Position numbers and translations under genes: made by a program
Source of the DNA: an uncultured Candidatus Saccharibacteria bacterium
GTDB taxonomy: Bacteria > Patescibacteriota > Saccharimonadia > Saccharimonadales > Saccharimonadaceae
Length of the DNA stretch: 64,000 nt
Direction: 5' to 3'
Assembly: GCA_947305705.1 (NCBI GenBank)
Contig: CAMZEB010000001.1
Span: 186,001-250,000 of the forward strand
The notes under the pieces: model-generated
What the model was told of the DNA's origin: nothing
Seen by the model: only the letters and a program-made list of their open reading frames with translations
Database searches by the model: none
Part shown: piece by piece, positions 1 through 8,924 of the stretch
Layout of the letters: the number at the start of each line of letters is the position of its first letter
Position numbering within the stretch: the stretch's first letter is position 1

Positions 1-73
1 CGAATTGACAGCCCATTTTTTTATTATACCATAAATGCTTATTTTTTGCTAGTAGTTAAAATATTTGCCGAAA

Positions 74-1417
74 TCAGCACAAGAGACGCTTCTGCCCTAT
101 CTTGTAAATAACAGGGGTAAGAAGGTAAATATGCAACACATTTGGGAACCCTGAAAAGAAGGTAAAAGTAATCAAATAAGCCACAATAATTGAGAAAAAC
201 ACAACGGAGTTTTGATGATTGGATTGTTTAATAATATATATAACTACGATTGCGAGAATACAGGCCCCAAAAATACCCAATTCCGTCAGCATATTCACAT
301 ACTCATTTTGAATTATTTCTTTCTTATTGCCACCATCCAGATATTTGCTCATTGATGTTCCGGCACCACCTAATCCGACGCCAAACCAAATATTCGAATT
401 GCCCCAAGTTTTTATTGCAGTTTCGGTTATATTAACTCGAACATCAGTCGATTCTTCGACGTATCCCGAAAAACTTGCTTGGTTGTCGCCCGCTTCTTCT
501 TTTTCGCGAATATCAATTTTGCCGAGCGTGATTTGGTGAATTGATCGCTGAATTCCCTGCGCAAAATTTTCCGACGTTGGCGAAATTTCTGATAATACAC
601 CCTGCATTAGCAAACCAAGCAAACAACCACACAACACCGGCAAAAGTAGCCAGAGTGCTCGCACGGTTCTATCGCGTATGATTAGCAGTATTCCAAATAT
701 TATTCCCGCTATACCGTAAGCGTAGAGTGCTCCTCGTGAGAAGCAAATATATAAAACTGCTGCAAAAAACAAACTCAAAATGCCATAGCCGCAAACCGCA
801 CGCTTGTTTTTCGCTGCAGTAATTTCGTTATAGAACATGCCTAAAGAAATCAGGGCGGGCGCAATTAGCAAATTGCCCATAAACTGCGGCTCTATTGCTA
901 AACCATTTGAGTGAGGAAAACCAAATGTCAAATACGTGCAGCCCGGACAAAGCATAGTAATATCTCTCGGTGCGCCTAATACATCCAAAACGCACTGCAG
1001 AACACAGAAAACGGCCGCTACAAATGCTGAAATCATATAGATTTTTAGCATTCGCTTTAGGTATTCCTTTTTGAGTTTCATGGCAACTATATTAACGACG
1101 CTAAAAACAATTAGCCACAATATGCCAGCCGTTAAAACCCCTCGCACTTTATTTTCGCTCCAAATAATAGCTAATGTGGCATATAGTGGAAATGCGCAAA
1201 TAATAATGCTTTTGGTTATGCTATTTTTCTTTGCGATTTCCGGCATACGAAATAGACTAATCACACCAAAGATTGCGAGCCAAATAATTGGAAGAGACAA
1301 TTCAAAATGCATCGAATCATTTTCGCCAAGCCGAATGACTGGATAGTACGAGAAAAAAACTACAACTGGCAATAATAGCAGTAATACGTTTTCAATTTTA
1401 TTTAGCAAGTTTTTCAT
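74..1417 (-). CDS. O-antigen ligase/polymerase-like (Wzy/WaaL family) polytopic membrane protein
   Basis: 447 aa ORF with many hydrophobic segments; polysaccharide gene neighbourhood. Confidence 0.7.
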   Translation of the reverse strand: MKNLLNKIENVLLLLLPVVVFFSYYPVIRLGENDSMHFELSLPIIWLAIFGVISLFRMPEIAKKNSITKSIIICAFPLYATLAIIWSENKVRGVLTAGILWLIVFSVVNIVAMKLKKEYLKRMLKIYMISAFVAAVFCVLQCVLDVLGAPRDITMLCPGCTYLTFGFPHSNGLAIEPQFMGNLLIAPALISLGMFYNEITAAKNKRAVCGYGILSLFFAAVLYICFSRGALYAYGIAGIIFGILLIIRDRTVRALWLLLPVLCGCLLGLLMQGVLSEISPTSENFAQGIQRSIHQITLGKIDIREKEEAGDNQASFSGYVEESTDVRVNITETAIKTWGNSNIWFGVGLGGAGTSMSKYLDGGNKKEIIQNEYVNMLTELGIFGACILAIVVIYIIKQSNHQNSVVFFSIIVAYLITFTFFSGFPNVLHIYLLTPVIYKIGQKRLLC

Positions 1418-2495
1418 CTATGAATTTTTGCAATTTATCTTTAAAGTTTTTTACATCAAAATCTTGAGCGCTTTTTGCGATAACTTTTCGATCATACTTC
1501 GAGCCGTCAAAAATCTTGATTGCTTTTTCGAGCGAAGCTACAGTTTGCTGTTCGAAAAATGCGCCATTTATACCATCTTTGATATAATCGAGAGCTCCGC
1601 CTTGCGCATAAGCTATCACTGGGCACCCTGCAGACAACGCTTCGACTGGAGCAATTCCGAACGGCTCCATACTTGGGAATATAAATGCTTCAGCGTGCGC
1701 TAGCTCTTTTGCAATTTCATCGGAATTTAAAGTCGGCTTGAATGTAATTAATCTTGAGCCATTTGCTTCTTTTACGAGCCTTTTATGCTCCGGGCCGCCG
1801 CCAATAATAGTTAGTTTCTTCCCTGCCTTGATACAAGCTTTGATCGCCAAATCTTGGCGCTTCCAAGAAACTTGACGAGAAAAATTTACAAATCCATCGC
1901 GCGTTGCGTCTTTTATATATGGAAATTTATTCGTCTCCACTGGCGGCGCAATTACCGTCGCTTCGCGTTTGTAGTATTTTTTTATCATATCAGCGGCATA
2001 CGATGAAATTGTCACAAAATAATCTGGTCTCTGCGCTGCAGCAAAATCGGCCTTTTTCAAAGGTTTTACGAATGCTTTAAAACAAATTCTAACTATTGGA
2101 TTAAAAATACCGAATCCAGGATTTTTGACGTAATCATCGTACATTTGCCAATAGTACTGTGTTGGCACGTGACAGTAACAAATATGCGTCGTGTTCGGGC
2201 CACATTTTATCGCCTTTGCCTCGGCGCCCGTTACGGAAATCACCAAATCATAGTCCGACAAATCTAGTTTCTCAAAATATTTTTGACGCATCATTGGGAT
2301 TAAGCGCCGAAGTTTTGATGGGATTTTTTGCAATTTACCCGTGAGGACATCGGCGTCTTTGAACCAATCAATTCCCTTTGGGTTATATTGCGATGTATAA
2401 ATCGGCGCTTTCGGAAACATCTCGTGCACCGCAAGTAGAACCTTTTCGGCCCCGCCTACATTCGTCAACCAATCACAGACAATTGCTACTTTCAT
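1398..2495 (-). CDS. glycosyltransferase family 4 (GT-B)
   Basis: N-term VAIVCDWLTNVGGAEKVL; C-term EPFGIAPVEALSAGCPVIAY motif typical of GT4. Confidence 0.9.
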   Translation of the reverse strand: MKVAIVCDWLTNVGGAEKVLLAVHEMFPKAPIYTSQYNPKGIDWFKDADVLTGKLQKIPSKLRRLIPMMRQKYFEKLDLSDYDLVISVTGAEAKAIKCGPNTTHICYCHVPTQYYWQMYDDYVKNPGFGIFNPIVRICFKAFVKPLKKADFAAAQRPDYFVTISSYAADMIKKYYKREATVIAPPVETNKFPYIKDATRDGFVNFSRQVSWKRQDLAIKACIKAGKKLTIIGGGPEHKRLVKEANGSRLITFKPTLNSDEIAKELAHAEAFIFPSMEPFGIAPVEALSAGCPVIAYAQGGALDYIKDGINGAFFEQQTVASLEKAIKIFDGSKYDRKVIAKSAQDFDVKNFKDKLQKFIDEKLAK

Positions 2496-3421
2496 TTTCG
2501 CACCTTCAGTAATAATGATGCAAAGAATAGTTCAACTGGGTTTGCATATTTTCTCTTTTCGGATTTCGAAATATTTGAACGCGCTACGGCAAGTGCATGG
2601 GAAATACGCCAGCGCATCAACACTAATCTGCGTCTTATGGCAATCTTTTTGCCTCTGCCATTCTTCGACCATTGCTTTAGATCGTCGTAGCTCTTCTTCC
2701 AATTTTCCCATTTCAAGGAGGACTTCGCTACCGTACTTGTTTCTGTCCCATAGTTATATAAGTAAAGTGGCTCATAGACAAAGCGAATTTTACAATTTTC
2801 TGGATAATACGCTTGCGCTGCCGCAATATAATCTAACACAAATTTAGTATCTTCGGCGAAGTTCATTGAAGTATCAAATTCTAGCTTTTTTTCTACAATA
2901 ATGTCACGACGGAATAATTTTGTTATAACACCATATAAGCGTCCGTCTTTACGCATGACATATAAAATATATTCCCAGAGCGACTCATTTTTCTTCTGCT
3001 GACGGACTTTCGTCATAAAAATATCGTGCGCTTCGCCAAGTTTCAAGCGGTTATAGTGAATAGCGACGCTGGCTAGGATAATATTGTCGCCGGAAAACTC
3101 TTTTAGCAATTTTTCAATAAAATCCGTCGTTACAAGATCGTCAGAGTCTATAAAAGAAATATACTTGCCTTTCGCAAGACTAATACCTGTATTTCTTGCC
3201 GCTGAAACACCTTGATTCTTTTGCTTTTCTACTATGACTTGGCTATGTTTTTTTGCATAATTGTTTAGTTCTTTATAGCTGTCGTCACTTGAGCCATCAT
3301 CAACGCAAATAATTTCTATGTTCTTATAAGTGGAATTCAGAAGGCGATCCAATAGCTTCAAACAATCCTTTCCAGTATTAAAAACTGGAATAATCACAGA
3401 TACTAGCGGAGTCTTACTCAT
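2492..3421 (-). CDS. glycosyltransferase family 2
   Basis: VSVIIPVFNTG...CVDDGSSDDS...FIDSDD GT-A motifs. Confidence 0.92.
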   Translation of the reverse strand: MSKTPLVSVIIPVFNTGKDCLKLLDRLLNSTYKNIEIICVDDGSSDDSYKELNNYAKKHSQVIVEKQKNQGVSAARNTGISLAKGKYISFIDSDDLVTTDFIEKLLKEFSGDNIILASVAIHYNRLKLGEAHDIFMTKVRQQKKNESLWEYILYVMRKDGRLYGVITKLFRRDIIVEKKLEFDTSMNFAEDTKFVLDYIAAAQAYYPENCKIRFVYEPLYLYNYGTETSTVAKSSLKWENWKKSYDDLKQWSKNGRGKKIAIRRRLVLMRWRISHALAVARSNISKSEKRKYANPVELFFASLLLKVRK

Positions 3422-3473
3422 ACAACCATTATATCTTATAAATACCCGTGTTTTATGCTAAAATACTATGTAT

Positions 3474-4286
3474 ATGAAAATTCCTCACGTGCTTAATCGG
3501 CGCAACCGGATCCTCCTTAAGGAACTGGTAAAAACCGATTTTAAACTACGGTATCAAGGTTCCGTCTTGGGGTACCTATGGGCATTGCTTCGCCCATTGA
3601 TGATGTTCGCAATTTTGTATGTAGTCTTTTGTAAATTGCTTCGCATTGGTGGCGACATTCCGCACTACCCTGTTTATCTATTAACAGGCACAGTTATGTG
3701 GAGTTTTTTTACGGAATGCACTCTGCAAGGCATTCAGGCGATTGTTCTTCGAGGCGATTTACTCAGAAAAATATGTTTTCCAAAATACATCGTCGTCGTT
3801 TCAGCAACTTTGACGGCAGTCGTTAATATGCTGATAAATCTCGTTGTAATTATTTTGTTTGCATTAATTAATGGCGTCACCCCTTCTTTGAGCTGGCTAC
3901 TCGTACCTCTATCTCTGATTGAAATATATCTATTCTCGCTTGGTATTTCATTCCTTCTTGGTTCAATTAATGTTAAATATCGTGATATTACTTCCATTTG
4001 GGAAGTGTTAGTATCTGCATTATTTTATGCCGTACCAATCATCTATCCAATTTCCATGGTCGCCGATGTTAGTGCAACCGCCGCTAAAATTCTTCTCTTA
4101 AATCCGATTGCTCAAGCTATTCAGGATATTCGTTATAATCTTATTACAAATGAGGCAATTACTATGTGGGGTTATATAAATAACCCATTATTTATGATTA
4201 TTCCAATGGCAGTCGTCGTCACTGTTTTAATAATTGGCGCCGTCGTATTCAGACATAAATCTAAATTTTTCGCAGAGGAAGTTTAA
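3474..4286 (+). CDS. ABC-2 type polysaccharide exporter permease (Wzm-like)
   Basis: LVKTDFKLRYQGSVLGYLWALLRPLMMF motif; followed by ATPase; internal Met at 3474 preferred to 3468. Confidence 0.88.
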   Translation: MKIPHVLNRRNRILLKELVKTDFKLRYQGSVLGYLWALLRPLMMFAILYVVFCKLLRIGGDIPHYPVYLLTGTVMWSFFTECTLQGIQAIVLRGDLLRKICFPKYIVVVSATLTAVVNMLINLVVIILFALINGVTPSLSWLLVPLSLIEIYLFSLGISFLLGSINVKYRDITSIWEVLVSALFYAVPIIYPISMVADVSATAAKILLLNPIAQAIQDIRYNLITNEAITMWGYINNPLFMIIPMAVVVTVLIIGAVVFRHKSKFFAEEV

Positions 4287-5065
4287 TGAAACGAACGCTT
4301 GGCACTAGAACCGAAATCAACAACCCAAACGACGATGTAGTTATCCGCGTTAGAGATTTACATAAAAGTTTTAAGCTTCCAACTGAACAATCATTTGGAC
4401 TAAAGCAAGCTATTTTTAATCGTCTTCGCGGCATTAAAGGATACGAAATACAAAAAGTACTGCGCGGTATTGATATGGAAATCAAGCGCGGCGAATTTAT
4501 AGGTATCGTCGGTCGTAATGGCTCCGGTAAATCAACGCTTTTAAAGACTCTTGCTGGTATTTATTGGCCAGAGAAAGGTAAAATAACAATAAATGGCACT
4601 TTAATCCCTTTTATCGAATTAGGTGTTGGTTTCAACCCGGAGTTAACCGGACGCGAAAACGTATATATGAATGGCGCGCTCCTCGGTTTTTCAAACGATG
4701 AAATGGATAAAATGTATGATGATATTTGGAAATTCGCTGAACTAGAACAATTCCAGGATCAAAAACTCAAAAACTACTCTTCCGGTATGCAGGTCCGCCT
4801 TGCATTTTCAATCGCAATCCGCGCCAAAGGCGACATTCTATTGCTCGACGAAGTACTCGCTGTCGGGGATGCCGCTTTCCAGCAAAAATGCAATGATTAT
4901 TTTAAGAGTCTTAAAGACAATAATCAGACAGTTATTTTAGTCACCCACTCTATGGAAAATGTTAAACAATTCTGTAACCGGGCGATATTAATAGATGATG
5001 GCAAAATCTTAGAGCAAGGTGACCCCAAGAAAATTGCCGATAAATATCTAGAAATACTTTTATAA
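4286..5065 (+). CDS. ABC transporter ATP-binding protein, polysaccharide export (Wzt-like)
   Basis: Walker A GRNGSGKST, signature YSSGMQVRLAF, Walker B ILLLDEV. Confidence 0.93.
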   Translation: MKRTLGTRTEINNPNDDVVIRVRDLHKSFKLPTEQSFGLKQAIFNRLRGIKGYEIQKVLRGIDMEIKRGEFIGIVGRNGSGKSTLLKTLAGIYWPEKGKITINGTLIPFIELGVGFNPELTGRENVYMNGALLGFSNDEMDKMYDDIWKFAELEQFQDQKLKNYSSGMQVRLAFSIAIRAKGDILLLDEVLAVGDAAFQQKCNDYFKSLKDNNQTVILVTHSMENVKQFCNRAILIDDGKILEQGDPKKIADKYLEILL

Positions 5066-5088
5066 ACTAAACAGAAGGAGCACGAAAA

Positions 5089-6189
5089 ATGAAAGTTATC
5101 AGTATATTCGGAACTAGACCAGAAGCAATTAAAATGGCCCCGGTCGTAAAAGAGCTTGAGAGCCGTGATGGCGTCGAATCGATCGTCTGCGTAACCGCGC
5201 AACATCGAACCATGCTTGATCAAGTGCTGGATGTATTTAAGATTAAGCCAGATTATGATCTTGATATCATGAAGCCAAATCAGACTTTATCTCATATCAC
5301 ATCAGAAGTGCTCCGCGGTATCGAAGAAGTAATTATCAAAGAAAAACCAGATGTCGTTTTGGTTCATGGCGACACGACTACTGCAATGGCTGCTAGTCTA
5401 GCCGCACTGTATCAGCAAGTCAAAATTGGCCATGTTGAAGCCGGACTACGCACTCGAAATAAATATTCGCCATACCCAGAAGAAATGAATCGCCAAATAA
5501 TTGACAGAGTCGCAGATTTTCTTTTCGCGCCAACCGAAAAAAGCAAGAACAACCTTGAGGAGGAAACCCTTAATATCGGCCAGCAAATCTATGTAACTGG
5601 CAACACCGCAATTGACGCTTTAAAAACCACTGTTACAGATGAATATTCTGACGAAAATCTAGATTGGGCAAAAGATAGCCGTTTAATTCTCGTTACGGCA
5701 CATCGTCGTGAGAACCTAGGTGAGCCAATGCGCCATATTTTCACAGCAATCAAGCGCCTAGTCGATGACCATGCGGATACTAAAGTCATCTATCCAGTCC
5801 ATTTAAATCCAAAAGTTCAGTCGCTCGCTAAAGAAATTCTTGGCGACGATGACCGTATCCGTCTCATCGATCCGCTTGACGTGCTTGATTTTCATAATTA
5901 CATGCATGCTGCTTTTATTATTATGACCGATAGCGGCGGAATTCAAGAGGAAGCCCCTGCCTTAGGTAAACCAGTTCTCGTATTGCGTGACACTACCGAA
6001 CGTCCAGAAGGTATTGAGGCAGGAACATTGAAACTAGTCGGTACCGACGCAGAAGTGATATATAGTGAAGCTAGTACTCTCCTTGAATCTAAAGAAGAAT
6101 ATGATAAAATGGCCAAAGCTAAAAACCCTTACGGTGATGGTACTTCCAGCAAGCAAATCGTAGATATATTGGCGAAGGAGCTAAGTTAA
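5089..6189 (+). CDS. wecB: UDP-N-acetylglucosamine 2-epimerase (non-hydrolysing)
   Basis: FGTRPEAIKMAPVV, HVEAGLRT, TAHRREN, DSGGIQEEAP motifs. Confidence 0.95.
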   Translation: MKVISIFGTRPEAIKMAPVVKELESRDGVESIVCVTAQHRTMLDQVLDVFKIKPDYDLDIMKPNQTLSHITSEVLRGIEEVIIKEKPDVVLVHGDTTTAMAASLAALYQQVKIGHVEAGLRTRNKYSPYPEEMNRQIIDRVADFLFAPTEKSKNNLEEETLNIGQQIYVTGNTAIDALKTTVTDEYSDENLDWAKDSRLILVTAHRRENLGEPMRHIFTAIKRLVDDHADTKVIYPVHLNPKVQSLAKEILGDDDRIRLIDPLDVLDFHNYMHAAFIIMTDSGGIQEEAPALGKPVLVLRDTTERPEGIEAGTLKLVGTDAEVIYSEASTLLESKEEYDKMAKAKNPYGDGTSSKQIVDILAKELS

Positions 6190-7535
6190 TGGCAGAAACA
6201 AAAAAGCAGTACACTAAGGCAGAGGTTGAGCAACTCAAAATCCAAATCGATCGTCTCGAAAGAGAAAATAAGTATTATAAAAAGCTGACGAACTCTAAGC
6301 GTTTTCAATTTGCTGAAAAAATTGCTACGGGTTATAATAATGTTTTCCCAAAGAATACTAAACGCCGTAATGCTTTCGAAAAAACTGGCAAAAAAGTTAT
6401 TTCTATCATTAGTGCACGAGGAAGGCGTAAAGCTAACAAAAGGCAACAGATAATCGCCGACATCGCAGCAAAGTATGATAGTATTATAGTTTTGAATGCT
6501 ATTCCATGGGACATTAAGCTCAAACAACGCCCCCAACATCTCGCCGAAGAGCTTAGAAAACTTGGTTATTTAGTAATTTATTACGAAAAAGATAATACTG
6601 TTAAGAGTTTTCGTATTATTAAAGACGGCATAATTACTATTAACAATCTAAAGCTATTAAACAAGGTAAATACTAAAGCTGGCCACTTCTATTTTATGAC
6701 GCCAAATAATATGCCGATTAATTATGACACAATTATGGCGCTCAAGGAAGCTGGATATAATATTATTTATGATTATCTCGATGAATTTCATGAAGATATT
6801 TCCGGCGACCTCAGCATACAACTTAAAGTATGGGATAATTTAACTACAATTAATCCAGTTCTATGTTGCGCCACTGCGAATCGCTTAATCAAACAGCTCG
6901 AAAAACATTTAGGCAAAAACCACACCATTATTTCCGTTAAAAATGCTGTGAATGTTAGTCATTTTGACTTCGAAAAGAACAAAACTAAAAAACCACCAAT
7001 GGACTTAGCTTCTATAGTTAAAGGAAGGAAACCAATCGTCGGTTTTTATGGTGCGCTTGCCCCATGGATCGACTTTGATTTAATAAACGATGTCGCCAAA
7101 AAGCACCAAGAATGGAATTTTGTTTTTCTAGGAGTAGACTATAATGACGCCGCTGCTGCTCTTAAAAAAGGCAGTAATGTCTATAATTTAGGTGCAAAAA
7201 ACTATTCTATTCTTCCAGAGTATGTTAAATATTTTAATTGCGCCATTATTCCGTTTAAGCAGGGCGAAATCGCAAAAGCTACTTCCCCAGTTAAACTATT
7301 TGAATATATGGCTGCAGGTTTACCAACAGTCTGCACGCGTGATCTAGATGAGTGTCGCGGCTATGAATACGTTTATATGGCTAATGATAACGCCGATTTT
7401 GAGAAGAAAATCAAACAGGCTATTGAAGACCAAAAAAACGACAATTGCAGAAAGAAGCTCTTAGCTCAAGCAGAACAAAATACCTGGACGAAGAGAGCGG
7501 AGGCAATCAAAGAAGCATTAGAATACATCAGATAA
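6189..7535 (+). CDS. glycosyltransferase with N-terminal coiled coil
   Basis: KQRPQHLAEEL; SPVKLFEYMAAGLPTVCT motif. Confidence 0.8.
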   Translation: MAETKKQYTKAEVEQLKIQIDRLERENKYYKKLTNSKRFQFAEKIATGYNNVFPKNTKRRNAFEKTGKKVISIISARGRRKANKRQQIIADIAAKYDSIIVLNAIPWDIKLKQRPQHLAEELRKLGYLVIYYEKDNTVKSFRIIKDGIITINNLKLLNKVNTKAGHFYFMTPNNMPINYDTIMALKEAGYNIIYDYLDEFHEDISGDLSIQLKVWDNLTTINPVLCCATANRLIKQLEKHLGKNHTIISVKNAVNVSHFDFEKNKTKKPPMDLASIVKGRKPIVGFYGALAPWIDFDLINDVAKKHQEWNFVFLGVDYNDAAAALKKGSNVYNLGAKNYSILPEYVKYFNCAIIPFKQGEIAKATSPVKLFEYMAAGLPTVCTRDLDECRGYEYVYMANDNADFEKKIKQAIEDQKNDNCRKKLLAQAEQNTWTKRAEAIKEALEYIR

Positions 7536-7556
7536 TTGTATTTGGAGGACGATTTT

Positions 7557-8924
7557 ATGACAGAAAAAGATAAGGAAAAATTTACTAACGAAAAATATAT
7601 TTTCTATCTAGAAAACAAGATTAAAAAGCTTGAAGACAAAATTGCAGTTGCCGAAAAAGAGCTCAACTCGAAACGTTATGTTGTTATTAATAAAACCGTT
7701 AATTCATTATATAAAGCTAAGCGAGCGATTATTCCTAGTAAAAAAACTAAGACTTCAAATTATGAATATTTGCAATATAAAGAAAAAATCTCAAAAATCA
7801 GCAATAGCAAAGACGTAAATATTATTAACTTCAATTTCTATGACTGGGACGGAATAAAACGTTATAAAGGTGGCGCAGAACGTTATGTTTATGATCTCGC
7901 AGTTTTATTAAACGAGATGGGTTATCGTGCCAAGATTTTGCAGTGTTCGAATGTTCCGTTCACGAAAAGGTTCAAAGGCATTAAAGTAGTCGGTATTGGT
8001 GAAGGCGAAATTGGCGATATTAAAAAATGTTCACTAGCACTTAAAAAGCATTGCGAAAACTGCCGATTCGTTATTGCGTCTCCACTCGAACTCGCTGAGT
8101 ATATTGACAATATCCCAGTGATCGGAATCAATCACGGCATTAATTTCGACATTGAGAGCAATGAATATAATTCAAAAGAACAGCTAATTAAATACAAGAG
8201 TTATATAAAATCCTTAAATAATGTCGAAAAATGCGTCTGTGTTGACACAAATTTTATCAATTGGACCAGAACAATAGACTATGCGGTTTCATTAAAAGAA
8301 AAGTATATCCCTAATTATTATGATGCAGCAGATTTTGCAATTACTAAAAAAGAAGATAAGTTTAAGAATAAAATTGTGTTTCTATATCCACGCCGTATAT
8401 ATAGTGCTCGTGGATATGACATTACAATTGATGCATTTGATAAATTGTTTGCAGAATATGGCAATAAGATTTTCCTAAAATTCGTCGGCCAAATCGACAA
8501 TGATGAGGTGAAAGAGAAGATTGGTTTCTTTATGAAGAAATATCCTGATTTTGTCTCTAGAGAAGAGTTCGAAATGGATGAAATGTATAAAGCCTATCAG
8601 AATACTGACGTAGTGCTTATCCCGACTAGGTATAGCGAGGGCACCTCTCTATCATGCATTGAAGCCATGGGTTGCGAGAAAGCAATTATTGCTACGACCG
8701 TAGGAGGTTTACCAAATCTTGTATTCAATGATTATAATGGTCTTCTTATTTCTCCAACCGCTAATGATCTATATGACGCCGCCAAGAAGATTATTGATAA
8801 CCCTCAATTAATAAAGAAATTTGGCAAAAACTCAGTTCATATTGCAGAAAACTCACTGCAAAAAGAGAACTGGAAAAATAACTGGAAAAAAGTCATCGAA
8901 GAAGTCGGCGGGCCGATTGATTAG
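7557..8924 (+). CDS. glycosyltransferase family 4
   Basis: KGGAERYVYDLAVLLNEMG; YSEGTSLSCIEAMGCEKAIIAT; GGAGG ribosome-binding site before ATG 7557. Confidence 0.82.
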   Translation: MTEKDKEKFTNEKYIFYLENKIKKLEDKIAVAEKELNSKRYVVINKTVNSLYKAKRAIIPSKKTKTSNYEYLQYKEKISKISNSKDVNIINFNFYDWDGIKRYKGGAERYVYDLAVLLNEMGYRAKILQCSNVPFTKRFKGIKVVGIGEGEIGDIKKCSLALKKHCENCRFVIASPLELAEYIDNIPVIGINHGINFDIESNEYNSKEQLIKYKSYIKSLNNVEKCVCVDTNFINWTRTIDYAVSLKEKYIPNYYDAADFAITKKEDKFKNKIVFLYPRRIYSARGYDITIDAFDKLFAEYGNKIFLKFVGQIDNDEVKEKIGFFMKKYPDFVSREEFEMDEMYKAYQNTDVVLIPTRYSEGTSLSCIEAMGCEKAIIATTVGGLPNLVFNDYNGLLISPTANDLYDAAKKIIDNPQLIKKFGKNSVHIAENSLQKENWKNNWKKVIEEVGGPID